Origin: Microplitis mediator | Lineage: Eukaryota; Arthropoda; Insecta; Hymenoptera; Braconidae | NCBI RefSeq assembly: GCF_029852145.1 | Contig: NC_079977.1 | Location: forward strand, 9,453,140-9,517,139 | DNA: 64,000 bases | Direction: 5' to 3' | Part shown: one piece after another, positions 24,851 through 36,517 of the stretch | How positions within the stretch are numbered: position 1 is the first letter of the stretch | How the letters are laid out: every line of letters begins with the position of its first letter | Made by a program: the position numbers and the translations under genes | Notes under the pieces: model-generated | What the model was told of the DNA's origin: nothing | The model's input: only the letters and a program-made list of their open reading frames with translations | Databases searched by the model: none

Positions 24851-27800
24851 ATGATGTCAATAAATGTAAACTCAATACAAAAGAATCAAAGAAGATACGA
24901 ACTAATTACCAGAATCAATCAACACAAACCAGACATCGTACTAGTCAGTGAAACAAAATTAAAAGACAGACACAAACTCACGCTCCGAGATTATGATATA
25001 ATAAGAACAGACAGACCTCAAACCAAGCAAGGTGGAGGTACGACCATAATAATTAAAAACAATACAAAATATCAAAAAATAAGTCAACCATCAATAATTA
25101 ACATAATGCTAGAATATACCATTATTTGTCTAACAGACGCAACTAATCCAAATAACAAAACCTATATAATAAGTTTATATGCGACTCCTGAAAATGAAAA
25201 GGCATTCGTCGATGAGTTAGATAAACTTTTTATTAAATTGAACCTCAAAAACAAAGTTCATACTTACCTTATTGCTGGTGACCTCAATTCCAGAAGACTC
25301 GACTGGGGTGACTCTAAACTTAATGAGCGTGGAAAATATAGAATCAGCGCCAATATACGGAGCAAAAATTTTTCCAGCAAATGAACCAACATACACACCA
25401 AGTCAATCTTATCTGGACTGCTGTATAACAGACCTAAATTTACAAGACCTAACTAATGACAAAATCAAATCAGTAGATTATGACAGCGATCACAGGGCCC
25501 TCATCTTCTCCGTAAATTTAAATACTTGCCTTCAACACAACATAGAAAAACTACGATACAATTTGAAAGCAACAAAATGGACCAAATTCACTAATTCCTG
25601 GACAAAGAATATACATCAACGCCACCAGATGACAGAAATTTAACTATCGAGGAAAGAGATGATAACATTGATCATATAACAAACGTAATAAAAAGAACTA
25701 TCGCCATAGCAGTACCGACTATTAAAAAATATGACAGTGTTCATAAGTACGTAAATTTCAGAATAAAAAAACTACAAGCAAATAAATCCACCCTCATCAG
25801 CAAACTCCACAATTTGAAAAAACAGCAAACTCCATCCAACCAAATCCAAATAGAAACAATAGAACATATAATTAAATTAATAAAATATGAATTAAAAAAA
25901 GAGTTCAACAAAACGATCACCAGTTATTGGATTAATCAGCTCAAGCAAATAAACCACAGAAATCCAAACGCATTCTTTCCCAAAATAAATAGTATGTTAA
26001 GGACACGTAACACCATACACATTACAAGCCAAGTAATAGACATAAACTCGGACATTATCACACCCACCTCAGTCGATCGTTCGAAAGCTGTAATCGACGA
26101 CACAAACAACATGATGACAATTTCAGATCCCATAGATATACTAAACATAATCGGTAAACACTATAAAAAAATTAACTCTCCACGATACCTCAATGCTGGG
26201 ACACCTCTGCAAAGAATTGTTGATAAAGCTGCTGAAAAAATAAAAAAGAAGTTGGAGCAAGTAAGAGCGGAACGAACAACACATACGACTTTCAACAGTA
26301 TGAACAAATCCTCTCTCCCAAAAAACGAGGAAGACCATCAACTGAGATTCTGCAACACAATCTCCTTGGCTAAAATCCTGAGCAAACTACCCAACAAGAC
26401 ATCTAGTGGGCCTGACGACATCCCTGCAATAGTACTTAAACACTTACCAGCTTCATTAACTCGGGCACTGACTATAATTATAAACAATGCACTAAACAAT
26501 GCATACTTCTCAAGAGCCTGGAAAAACGCTAAAGTTCTTCCGATATTAAAGAAGAATAAGGATCCATCAAAGCCAATCAGCTACAGATCCACCAGTCTTA
26601 CGAGTAACCTCAGCAAAGTTTATGAAATTCACATAAATAACATCTTAACAAAGTTCTGCACAGACAATAAAATAATACCGGACCACCAATTTGGATTCAA
26701 ACGACAGCACTCAACAGTACACGCGACGCACAAACTAGTTTCAGACATAAACAGAGGACTACATTTTAATGACTATACTGCTGCAGTTTTAATAGACTTG
26801 GAAAAAGCATTCGACTCGGTATGGCTGGCGGGCCTAATATTCACGCTGATCAGATGCAACCTCGAGGCTTCGCTCATATTACTGATACACGACATGATAC
26901 ATGGCAAAGCATTCGAGACCTGGGACGGCACTAATTACTCAAGAAATAAATTCACAATAAAAGAAGGCCTACAACAGGGTACCGTCAACTCGCCCCTGTT
27001 ATTTAACATCTATACCAGCAGGCTTCTGAGAATGTTTGGTATGAACTCAGAATTTGATAAGTACGGCATAGCATTTGCTGATGACTTCATGGCCTATATG
27101 AGCAGCAACAATTTATCATGGCTGAAAGAAACGCTAAATGAGCTCCTGAACATGATTAATAAATTTTGCCAGCAATGGAATCTTCGGATCAACCCAGAAA
27201 AATGCGAGTCCATTCTTACGGAGGCCCATGAGAGGCAACATTGGAACAAGAGCAAAAATAAGAAACTTCCAGCTCTATACGAAGCACCCAGACACTGGTG
27301 AGATGATAATAGTCCCTCACAAGAATAATGTTAAATACCTAGGGTTCCATCTGGACCACCTGCTAAAATTAAACAATCATGTCGACAAACAGCTTGAAAA
27401 AGCCAATAAAGCTTTCCAAGCAAATAAAAGAATTTTTTTTTGCAAACATTTGTACGCCAGGGCAAAAATAATCTGTTACCAACTACTCATCCGGCCAATT
27501 TTGACATATGGATCACCGATTTGGTGGAACATTAATGCGGCAACTATGGAAAAGATCACAATATTCGAAAGAAAATGCCTCAGAGCATGCACTGGCATGT
27601 ACTGGTCGAGTGCATCAAACTTCATACGTCGAACGAGTAACAAAGACCCATACGACAAGTCAGACATCCCAAGAATCGACAACTTCATCATCAGCTTAAA
27701 CAGAGACTATTACAGTAACTTACGCAACATCGACTACGACGAAATAATAAAGATCAGTGACATAGACGACTCCAAAGATGAAAACTATAATTCCAATGGA

Positions 27801-28090
27801 TATATTTTTCCACATATGTTTATATACTACGACAAAAAAGATTTAATACAAGACAGCAACAATATTCCAGTCATATACCATTATAAAAGACATAAATGAT
27901 AAAAAAATAAGATATCAGGCTGACAGCAGCAATAACTACAGACACGACTTCAACCACTCTACCTCTATACCCAAAAGAGATGAACTTGACTTCAGAAGAC
28001 TAAATGAAAAATATTCGTGGCTAACAGAAGAAACGCCACACAGAAAGCATCTCAAGAGAAGAAACGCCAATGGGCGGACTGTCCTCTAAC
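24851..28090 (+). pseudogene. LINE ORF2: endonuclease-reverse transcriptase with several frameshifts
   Basis: Starts MMSINVNSIQKNQRRYELI at 24851. Endonuclease motifs are 'DIVLVSETKL', 'YLIAGDLNSR' and 'YDSDHRALIF'. Reverse-transcriptase motifs follow: 'KTSSGPDDIPAIV', 'AWKNAKVLPILKK', 'DHQFGFKRQHST', 'VLIDLEKAFDSV', 'GLQQGTVNSPLLF' and 'AFADDFMAYM'. Then 'PILTYGSPIWW' and a C-terminal tail ending at the TAA near 28090. Frame changes are needed at about 25330-25380, 25605, 27250 and 27870. The catalytic residues look intact, so decay is recent. The GLQQGTVNSP block points to a Jockey/LOA-like clade; the precise clade is uncertain. Confidence 0.85.
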
Positions 28091-28478
28091 TTTGTATATA
28101 TTGTAAATAGTGTATATAGTCAATTTATTTTTATATTTTTATTTAATTATTCTAGAGACACGTAGCATAGATGACGTTTTTGTATTTTTGCATCAAAGCT
28201 ATATATATAAGAAAAGAAAAACATCATTAATAAAATTAAATTAAGTTAAAAGTAAGATAAAAAAAAAATTAAAAAATGTAGTATTACTACTGATAAGACT
28301 GCAGTAATAAGATTAATATAGTTGCGAGCTGCCCAACTAGGGAACAGCAACTTACCAACAGTCATGAGACATTGTATTGGCTATTTTTTAAGTTCTTTGC
28401 GGCTAAATTAAGCAATAATATATATTGTAGAAGAAATGTAAGATCACATATAAGCAAATAAACTTTATTCAGAAAAAA

Positions 28479-28615
28479 AAAACAAAGCGTCGGTCTCTCG
28501 TACGGAAGGTCCCGGGTTCGAATCCTACTGAAGCGGGTGCGGTCATCAATAAGTCTCTTTTTCTCTGAATTGAAATTTCCAATTCGATAAGGAATTCAAT
28601 TATTCGTATGTCTGA
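28479..28615 (+). mobile_element. 3' piece of the tRNA-derived SINE
   Basis: Contains a canonical Pol III B box in GGTCCCGGGTTCGAATCCT, followed by a non-tRNA tail. Joined to 18654-18675 it would give a tRNA-like head with A box and B box. It does not fold as a normal tRNA acceptor stem by eye, so I call a SINE, not a tRNA gene. Confidence 0.55.
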
Positions 28616-28639
28616 TAATCTCTGCGTTTCCAAAATAAT

Positions 28640-28911
28640 TATAAAAAAAAAAGTTTTTTTTAAATTCAGTTAAAATTTCTGTACATAGTCATATCAAGTC
28701 ATATATGGCCATATCAAGCTATATATAGTCATATCAAACTATATATGCCCATATATTGTCAATTTCTATACATAGTCAGGTCAAGTTATATATAGTCATA
28801 TCAAGCTATATGTAGCCGTATAAAATTATATATTGTTATATGTCGCCAATTCCTATATATAGCCATATATGTCGCATTTATACATGGCCACATATAATTC
28901 GTTTTTCCCGG
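28640..28911 (-). mobile_element. Word-rich MITE remnant ending CCCGGGAAAAA (minus strand)
   Basis: The words CATATCAAGCTATATAT, AGTCATATCAA and CATATATGGC recur about ten times. On the minus strand it would begin CCCGGGAAAAACG, like the CCCG..AAAAA starts of other word-rich MITEs here. The opposite terminus is not identified. Confidence 0.45.
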
Positions 28912-29356
28912 GTACACATCCCAGATTCAAATTACATTGGTTGAAGTCATTAAGCTCTGATGCTCAATCGAATGTCATGGTAACTTTAAAAAAAGCTTTA
29001 ACAACCAAGCATCAAGAAAAGGTTACCGAAGAACAGCCGATGGGAATCGCAGATGACTGTTTTGAATTTACCACGTTTCCTGGAAATACTTAGCAAACCG
29101 TTTTGAAAGTTCATACATTTGGCACATCAGATCCAGAAGTGATATACCAACAGTTTCTTGCACACAAAAATAATGATATTTCAATATTAAATTTGTACCC
29201 AGTCATTGAACAAATTTTCATTAAATTTAATACACCATTGCCGTCGTCTGTATCAGTGGAAAGACTATTGTCTTATGCAACGATGTTTAATTCGCCCAAA
29301 TTTGATAGATTCACTGATTCGAATTTCGAACGTAGAGTAGTTATGAAATGTAACGC
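28906..29356 (+). pseudogene. hAT-family transposase remnant, C-terminal part
   Basis: Encodes 'THPRFKLHWLKSL', then a TAG after 'FPGNT', then 'FNTPLPSSVSVERLLSYATM' and 'FERRVVMKCN' in the same frame. The SSVSVERLLS block is the hAT C-terminal dimerisation region, and HPRFKLHWL is typical of the segment just before it. The N-terminal BED finger and catalytic core are missing. The 3' end is cut by a MITE at 29387. Confidence 0.8.
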
Positions 29357-29386
29357 TTCTATTTCAAAGCAAGAGAAAAAATCTGT

Positions 29387-29842
29387 CTATCGGTTGACCC
29401 TGCGGGCCAGCCCCAAAACTTCCCGCTGTTTTCGAGCTCCTCGGGCTCGAAAACATTGTTGTGGATACATTTTCGAGCTCGTCGAGCTCGAAAATACTTT
29501 TGTGTGCCATTGTTTTCAAAAAAAAAAACCGATTTTAGCATTTCTTTCTCCCACGATGTCTCAGGAACGAATTGACCGATTTTGATGGTTGAGGCGGCAA
29601 TCTGCGTATTTTATTGAGTTCTAGAGCGGATTAGATTTTGAAGTTGATCGTATGAGTCGTTTCTGAGAAATCAATAAGAAACTAAAAAAAAAAATTTTTT
29701 TTTTTTCATTAATTCGCAAATATTTTGGAGTCTACTTGATCAAATGATCTGAAATTTTCAGGAAAGTTGCGGGCCAACAAGCTCTTTCGATTGCCACCTC
29801 AACCAACCAAATCGATTCATTAGTTAAAAAGTTATAGACCAG

Positions 29843-29931
<89 letters not shown>

Positions 29932-30071
29932 TACATACATACATACATACATACATACATACAGGCTCAAAACGTCGACATCTGATGAAATTTCGATTTT
30001 CGCTAATCAGGGTGAAAACAATAACTTCCCAATTTTTCGAAAATCGTCGATTTTCTTAGCGGGAAGTTAAA
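29387..30071 (+). mobile_element. MITE with ACTTCCCGCT/AGCGGGAAGT, copy 2, containing a (CA)n/(CATA)n tract
   Basis: Same start (TCTGTCTATCGGTTGACCC) and same end (AGCGGGAAGTT) as 19557-20336. It carries the same double hairpin TTTTCGAGCTC...GAGCTCGAAAA near 29437-29500. Confidence 0.75.
29846..29963. repeat. (CA)n then (CATA)n microsatellite
   Basis: About 80 bp of CA followed by about 35 bp of CATA, inside the MITE. Confidence 0.95.
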
Positions 30072-30759
30072 AATAACATTAAATTAATGACTGAGTAAAG
30101 CTTTGATTTTGTATAATAATGTCAAGTAATGAAGTGAGCAGTTTTGTTGAAATTACATTATTTAAGTTCGAAATCGGATCAGATTATTAAATTAAATTTC
30201 GTGTTCTGTTCACTGAGACGTCATTAAATATTAAACGTTTCATTAATATTATTAATTGTTCCAAACGAAAAAGTCTGACAATGTTAATGATATGTTGAGT
30301 TAAATAAGCTATAATAAATGTTTCCTTTATATCAATAAATCAGTGATTGTTACTAGTAAATAATAGTTTCTGTTCATGATAGAAATAAAATATAGTAATT
30401 TTCGAATTTTTTTTTTTTATATTGTTTTAATTATTGAAATATTTTACTAATAAATTAAAAATACTAAGTACTTATTTTTCACTCATTTCTCATTTCCAAC
30501 AAAAATTATTGATATGTTACTTCTAGTTTTTAATTATATTCTATAAATATAACTAATATGTGCAGAAACTCAGTAATATTTTTTGACTAATTAATAATTT
30601 TTGCGAAATGATTAGCAATAATTTTCTGTAGATTATTAATTTTTCGAAAGATTAGTTATATTTTTTACTAATTATTCATTTTCCAGAATATATAGCAATA
30701 TTTTCTGGCTAATTACTAGTATAAAATAAAAATTAGAAATATTTTTTTGCTAATTTGTA
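30072..30759. other. AT-rich stretch, no feature seen
   Basis: No open frame of note and no clear repeat apart from loose 'ACTAATTATTAATTTT'-like phrases. Confidence 0.5.
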
Positions 30760-30798
30760 GATTGAGCTTCGCTCGCCGAAGGCGAGCGAAGCTCAATC
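30760..30798. repeat. Perfect 18-bp hairpin with 3-nt loop
   Basis: GATTGAGCTTCGCTCGCC, loop GAA, then its exact complement. A slightly imperfect second copy of the hairpin lies at 31062-31099, so the two bracket the miniature DIRS-derived element. Confidence 0.9.
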
Positions 30799-30800
30799 AA

Positions 30801-31059
30801 AATTATATAGATTGTTTCGTTCGAAGAGATCACTCTGTAGTACTGTCTGCGTATGCCAATTGTCACCGCAAAGTTTAAATATTAAAAAAGTGAATTTAGC
30901 CAAGATATAGCTCGTCTTTTGTCTAGCTTCATCAAGTTTAAAGCTGTTAGAAGAGATCACGGGAGGGATAATACAAAACAATTAATTATTTAAAAGAAAT
31001 AAAAAATAAAACATACGAGGCGGGTTGTGATCTCTTCGAACGAAACAATCTATATAATT
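30801..31059. mobile_element. Miniature DIRS-derived element, 259 bp
   Basis: Inverted ends of 33 bp (AATTATATAGATTGTTTCGT... at the left, complement at the right). Its left 130 bp matches the 5' end of the DIRS element at 35577-35706 (minus strand), including TCACTCTGTAGTACTGTCTG and 'GCCAAGATATAGCTCGTC'. It has no coding capacity and is presumably moved by the recombinase of a full element. Confidence 0.75.
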
Positions 31060-31061
31060 TT

Positions 31062-31099
31062 GATTGAGCTTCGCTCGCCTTCGGCGAGCTCGCTCAATC
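31062..31099. repeat. Second hairpin copy, slightly imperfect
   Basis: GATTGAGCTTCGCTCGCC, loop TTC, then GGCGAGCTCGCTCAATC. It separates the miniature element from the full DIRS element. Confidence 0.85.
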
Positions 31100-31252
31100 T
31101 ACAAATTATATATCATGTTTCGTTCTCGAGATCACTCTGTAGGATGTTCAGAGCAAATTCTGAAATGACAATACATATTAATATTTTTATTAATAATGAA
31201 AAACATACAATTTATTTATTAAAAACAAATAACAATAGAAAATTAATAATGT

Positions 31253-32188
31253 TTAAGAAAACAAACTTTTAGCAAAAGTACTTGGATCCTGGACAATCGG
31301 TCGATTATAAAATTTTTCAAAAACCTTCGATTTTTCAGACCATCCAGCCAGGTTCTTGATTAAAGAAAGATCAACTCCTTTAGCCAAAGCTGACGAAGTT
31401 GAAGCATGGCGAATACTGTGAGGGGTATATTCCGTAGATATACCGCAATCAAATAAAAATACCTTTAACCATCTACTCAGAGTATCTTTTGAAGCTGCTT
31501 TGAAGGGTCGAGTTGTTGTTAACAATAGAGCGTCAGTTTTATTTTTTGGTAAAACTGATGTTACTTTTAGGTAAGCTTCTAAAGTAGAAGCAACACATAA
31601 ATTTTCATTTTCATTGAAACGAGGACGAATTAGGAGAGGTTGATAATGTCCACGTCGAGACGTCTTAATGGTATGAGAAATTTCAATTTCAAAACCGTCG
31701 GTCGTTGATTTTAAATTAGAGCGGTTAATAGAATGCAAGGTTTGTTTACGGTGAGCCGTAACTAAAGCAATCAACATTAATAATTTAGAAGTTAAATCAC
31801 GTAAACTCAGAACACTGAGAGGGCTCATTTGTTCTAGTTTGTTGATAATCGGGTCAAGACTGTAAATTTTATTATATTTCGGCTTACTAGGTTTTTGTTT
31901 ATAAATTCCTTTTAAAAGACGCGATATTAGAGGGCTTTGACCGATATATTCCCCACAAATAAAAGAAATAGCCGAACGACACGTGTTAATAGAACTGTAA
32001 GAAGAACCTTGCTGAAACTTTTCAGTTAACCAATCCGCCACTTGGTTTTCAGTTGGCTTATAATAAACAAAGTCTTGCGATGTATAATAGGAGTACCAAT
32101 CCAAAATGGGCCTAATGTATTGTTGAAGTGTAGATTCAGCAATTGAAGTTAGAAGAAGATCAATTGTATCTTCTTTGATTCCTTTCAT
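31253..32188 (-). CDS. Tyrosine recombinase of a DIRS element, 311 aa, intact
   Basis: A site-specific recombinase that integrates the circular DNA copy of a DIRS element. N-terminal SAM-like region 'ILDWYSYYTSQDF' and 'VADWLTEKFQ'. Catalytic features: arginine in 'ALVTAHRKQTL', H-x-x-R in TPHSIRHAS, the W of 'LAGWSEKSKVFEKFYNRP' and the following tyrosine. All expected catalytic residues are present. Its ATG overlaps the stop of the upstream RNase H frame (ATGA), suggesting coupled or reinitiated translation. Normal length for the family. Confidence 0.9.
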   Translation of the reverse strand: MKGIKEDTIDLLLTSIAESTLQQYIRPILDWYSYYTSQDFVYYKPTENQVADWLTEKFQQGSSYSSINTCRSAISFICGEYIGQSPLISRLLKGIYKQKPSKPKYNKIYSLDPIINKLEQMSPLSVLSLRDLTSKLLMLIALVTAHRKQTLHSINRSNLKSTTDGFEIEISHTIKTSRRGHYQPLLIRPRFNENENLCVASTLEAYLKVTSVLPKNKTDALLLTTTRPFKAASKDTLSRWLKVFLFDCGISTEYTPHSIRHASTSSALAKGVDLSLIKNLAGWSEKSKVFEKFYNRPIVQDPSTFAKSLFS

Positions 32189-34030
32189 CTTGAAAGCGTT
32201 CCAGATAATCTTCCAGCCATCAGGGTTAATTTTTCTGCTAGCGGATGTTGGGTAGTTCTATCAAAACCAAATAAAAGATTATTTAAAAATTGGAAAATAA
32301 TTGGAGGTGATTCTAACAATGACAACCATAAAGGGTACCATGGTTGTGCATGCCATTTAGGAACCACTACGATTCCGCAAGCTCGGTCGACCTGGATTTT
32401 TTGTAAAACTTTTAAAATTAGGGAAAACGGAGGGAAAGCTAAGAAATAAAAATCTGTCCAATCCATGGTAAATGCATCAATGCAGAAAGCACCTGGATCT
32501 TGATGCCAGGAACAAAACAATCTACACTTTGTGTTAAAACTAGATGCAAACAAATCTATTTCTGGAATACCAAAGCTTCTCATAATCTTATTATAAGCCC
32601 ATGAGGCCAAATTCCACTCTGTGTCAATATTTTCCACTCTTGAAGCTAAATCAGCCTGTGTATTTTCTTCAGAAGGAATATAAGTTGCAAAAATCCACAG
32701 ATTTTTTCGTTCGCACCAAGACCAAATTTCATAAGAGATTTTATTCAAATCTTGAAATTTTGTACCTCTCATTTTATTAAGATAAGCAATCGCAGTGGAA
32801 TTATCAATTCTTAAAAGAATTTCGCAATTACTTAAATCAAAAGCAAAAGATTTTAAACCGTTAAAAGCAGCCAATAATTCTAAACTATTGATATGAAAAT
32901 GTTTTTCTTGGCTTGACCAGGTACCATAAGCAATATTACCATTACAATAAGCACCCCAACCAGTTAAGGATGCTTCTGAAAAAATGGTAACTTGATAAGT
33001 TGATTTTTTAATAAAATTTTTTGAATTTAAAATGTTCCGCTTCTACCAAATAAATTCTTTCCTTAAAGAAGATGGAATAAGCATGGTAGATTCATAATCA
33101 TCGTGTGATTCTAGAAGAGCTAAATATTCAACTCGTTCGAAAGGTTTAGAGTGAAACCAACCATCATTAATACCAGGACAAGCAGCGGTAATTTTTCCTA
33201 CAAATTGCGCAAAGTCTCTAATGGAGCAGCTTTTTGTATTTTCGAAAAAATAAATTAACTCATAAATATTATTTCTTTTATTTTGAGTAATTTCTATAGT
33301 CATGGAATTTGAGTCAAAAATAAAACCCAAAAACTGACAAGACTGGGAGGGAATTAAATTACTCTTCGATCGGTTGATTATGAAACCAAGATACTCCAAT
33401 AATTTAACAGAGACATTGATGTTTTGGAGGCAAAGATCTTCTGATGAAGCTTTCATCTACCAATCATCTAAAGAAACAACCGAAATCCATTCTTGACTTC
33501 GTAAAATACTGATAACTGGTTTTAAAATTTTTGTAAATACCCAAGGAGCAGGTATTTAAGCCAAAAGGCATGCAAATAAATTCATAGAGTTGACCACTCC
33601 AACGAAATCTAAGAAATTTTCAAAAATTTTTGTGAATTGGAATCATTAAATACGCGTCCTGTAAATCTAGATTAGCCATAAAACATCCTTCAGTCATAAG
33701 TTTCAAAACCGTTCTAAAATCTTCCATTTTGAAATGAGTGACGTCAATAAAACAGTTTAATTTTTTCAAATTCAAAATAAATCGCAATTTTCCATTACTT
33801 TTAGGAGTGAGGAAAATACTAGATAAAAATTGACCTTCAACATCATTACATTTCTGAATAGCTCCTAAAGATAAAAGTTCATCGATAGCTTTATTCATAG
33901 CTTGATTATCAGTATCTAAATTAATGGAGGGTTCTTTGTTTTGTACTGGTGTGGTTAAAAAAGGTATTTTATAACCAGATATAGTTTCCAAAATGAAACT
34001 ATCAGAAGTTATTTGCGACCAAGCTTGCAA
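32185..34030 (-). pseudogene. DIRS reverse transcriptase-RNase H, broken by frameshifts and a stop
   Basis: Reverse transcriptase starts 'QMQAWSQITSD', then 'IPFLTTPVQNKEPSI', 'SIFLTPKSNGKLRFILNL' and 'ANLDLQDAYLMIPIH'. A frameshift at about 33620 follows. The catalytic box near 33465 reads SLDDW followed at once by TAG, where relatives have YLDDW-L. Then 'LLEYLGFIINRSKSNLIPSQ' (33456-33043), another frame change, and the RNase H region (32874-32185) with 'LRIDNSTAIAYLNK' and 'STQADLASR'-like 'ENTQADLASR', plus the DIRS-typical 'PEIDLFASSFN'. The protein cannot be made from this copy without correction. Confidence 0.85.
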
Positions 34031-34068
34031 ATAAAATCTAAGTCTACCACCAATAATAGGACTAACCT

Positions 34069-35009
34069 TTACTTTTGATTGGTTGTCTGAGCCTGCTGGC
34101 CCTTGTTCTTGTTCACGGAACGAGTTTGAGGAGGTGTCGATCGGTTGGGTTGGTTGTACTTGTGGTACGGTTTCCGGTTAAAGCCCGACTGCGACAGGCC
34201 ACTTCGCGACGTAGCCGGGCTTCTCCAGTTTAAAAAACGTTTCGATGGACCAGAAGACTTTTGTTCAGGTTGGGCTTTGAGAGATAGACCAGCTTTTTCG
34301 ACTGTAGAAGAATTTTTAATTCTTTTTGAAAGATCTGCTCCAAACAGAAAATCATCTGTAACAGAATCTTCTAAAATAGATTTATGTTTCGGATCGACGA
34401 ACTGATAAATGTGAGTTTTACGAGCTTTTTCAAGCTGGAACATCAAACCACACATAAGATTACTTGAATCGCAAAGCAACTCTAAAATCTCATCCTTTTC
34501 TAATGGTTCCGTATCATCAGAAAATATAGCACACAATGCTTTACCTAGGCTGACCAAGGAGAGACCACAAAGAATTTGATTGGATGCAAAATGTTTATCT
34601 CTGCCAACAGCAGACTTGTGGAGTAAAGGTAAAAGCTCCGGATTCAAAGTCGCAGCTTTAAGGTTGATATTACCTTTACTCGGATATTTTTCCAAAATTT
34701 GTTTTTTGGTGGAAGTTTCCATTCCTTTAGATAAAGTTTCCTTCCAACAAGCGACAAGATCTGAGTGAAACTCGAAGGTTTTGTCCTTTTGTTGACGTTT
34801 ATCAACACCAAGATGATCCCGGGCCTTAGTCGGAAGTTCGATGACCTCAATCGTCTCCTTTGGAGAAGAAGAATTCTGGGAATTGGGATCAGATTTTGGA
34901 GAAATTTTCGGTTTAGGGTTCTCGTTCGTTGGAACATCTTGTTCTGAATCTGAAGAACATAAAGATCTGAGTTATAAATGTTATCAAAGATAATTAATCT
35001 TTGACACAA
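34069..35009 (-). pseudogene. DIRS gag-like ORF, main part
   Basis: Two overlapping frames (35009-34644 and 34722-34069) suggest one frameshift near 34700. It includes 'LLHKSAVGRDKHFASNQ' and 'LVSLGKALCAIFSD', and a basic, glycine/serine-rich tail 'RSPATSRSGLSQSGFNRK', typical of a nucleic-acid-binding gag. Identified mainly by position upstream of the reverse transcriptase. Confidence 0.6.
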
Positions 35010-35286
35010 AAATAAAAAAGAAAGGTTTTGTTCTAATATAACTCAGTCAAATGGTGCAGTTTATTACTAGAAAAGGTAAAGAAAAGAAACTGCCCGAATC
35101 ATAAAAAAAGATTCAATAATATCAACTATTTTTGGGATAACCCAATGGTGCGAAATAATATAAAAAATAATCGCCTAAAATTTTTACCATAAAAGATAAA
35201 AACAATTGATATTCAAACAGCAATAAAAATGACATATGTCAATTTTTTTTTTTTTTTTATTTTGGGATAATCCAATGGTGCTAATA

Positions 35287-35481
35287 TTATAAAAAAAAAT
35301 CATTCGCCCAAATTAATATATAAAAAAAATTTCGAAGAAATGTACCTTCATCGTCGGATTTAACAGACATGTCACTGTCTTCGTTTAGATTAGACATTTT
35401 GTCAATTAAATATTGGTATTTTTCCAATTTTCTTTTCAGAAAATCAATGTCCACTGGGGATTCGGCTCGTCGTTTAGACAT
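35287..35481 (-). CDS. Short N-terminal gag-like ORF of the DIRS element
   Basis: Starts MSKRRAESPVDIDFLKRKLE, a probable short coiled coil rich in charged residues. A donor-like GAAG|GTACAT around 35345 suggests splicing to the next gag segment near 34960, with 'SEDEQDVPTNE'-type sequence following. Speculative as a separate protein; more likely the first exon of gag. Confidence 0.5.
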   Translation of the reverse strand: MSKRRAESPVDIDFLKRKLEKYQYLIDKMSNLNEDSDMSVKSDDEGTFLRNFFYILIWANDFFL

Positions 35482-35878
35482 AATAGATAAATAAAATAAT
35501 TGATTTCAATTAATTTCAATTAATTAATGGAGTAAAATAAAAAGACGTTGTGACTAGAGGCGCACAAAAAACAGAATGAAGCTAGACAAAAGACGAGCTA
35601 TATCTTGGCTAAATTCACTTTTTTAATATTTAAACTTTGTGGTGACAATTGGCGTACGCAGACAGTACTACAGAGTGATCTCGAGAACGAAACATGATAT
35701 ATAATTACTTATTTCCGTAGTACGGAAATGGACGGTTGATTCACCCCTCTTATAGGAAGTGGACTTCAACTTCGTTTCAATACATAGGAAATTTGGGATT
35801 TTTTATTTAATTCTCTATAACTCAGCCGCATTTCAAGCAATCGGAACGCCGTTTGCGGCATTTTGTAGGCAATTTGAT

Positions 35879-36517
35879 ACTCTTCAAAAGTCTCTTTAAT
35901 AGTTTCACTCGGACTCTCATTGTTTTTTCTGTATTGGTTCTGAAAATGATATTTTTAATAATAATTTGGGTTTTTAGTTGATATTAACTAGATAACGAAA
36001 CTTACAGAAAAAGTGCAGATAACGATTTTTTAGGAAATTTTATTCGCTACAAAAAAAGGTCCTCTTAGTTAAGTGGCTTAAGTTCTCCGTTCACGTGATG
36101 TAGGGATTTTAGTAACTTTGTAAATAAAATATTTGTCAAAAATTTTTCCGAAGTTCATCAATTTGGCCCTTCTGATTTTAATTGATGGATTAAATTAATG
36201 GAAGGAAAATTATTTACTGATTTAAAATTAAAATGAAATAGCATTTGGTGAAATTTTTTGACAAATCATTTATTCACAATATTACTAAAATCCCTATATC
36301 ACGTGAACGAAGAACTTGAGCCACTTAACTAAGAGGACTTTTTTGGTAGCGAATAAGATTTCCTAAAAAATTGTAATCCGCACTTTTTCTGTAAATTTCC
36401 TTATTTAGTTAATATCAACTAAAAACCCAAATTATTATTAAAAAAATTACTTTCAGAACCAATACAGAAAAGACAATTCTAGTCCAAGTAAAACTAGTAA
36501 GGAGACTTTTGAAGAGT
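35879..36517. mobile_element. Fold-back element, about 640 bp
   Basis: Arms pair with a constant sum of about 72396: ACTCTTCAAAAGTCTC at the left and its complement at the right. Arms are about 85-90% similar and extend to about 36110 and 36290. It lies directly against the 5'-truncated LINE at 36518. Confidence 0.75.

Larger units (their letters stand above)
18676..28478 (+). mobile_element. Jockey/LOA-like LINE with ORF1 remnant and ORF2, split by a 5.5 kb TIR element
   Basis: LINE in plus orientation: 5' UTR to 18914, ORF1 remnant 18915-19238, ORF2 24851-28090, then a 3' UTR and an A-rich 3' end just before 28479. It is flanked by a 14-bp target duplication with one mismatch (near 18675 and 28480) inside a tRNA-derived SINE. 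The element at 19377-24835 sits between ORF1 and ORF2. ORF2 contains an apurinic-type endonuclease and a reverse transcriptase with FADD. Confidence 0.75.
31104..35706 (-). mobile_element. DIRS-type tyrosine-recombinase retrotransposon
   Basis: Bounded by 38-bp inverted terminal repeats (AATTATATATCATGTTTCGT... at 31104 and its complement ending 35706). Genes on the minus strand, in order: gag-like, reverse transcriptase, RNase H and tyrosine recombinase. This set, with inverted ends and no DDE integrase, defines the DIRS order. The reverse transcriptase is damaged, so this copy is dead, while its recombinase gene is intact. Confidence 0.9.

Noticed and set aside
28490..28540. Functional tRNA gene suggested by a perfect B box
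   Set aside because: The 5' half is 10 kb away and no acceptor-stem pairing is visible; a SINE is more likely.
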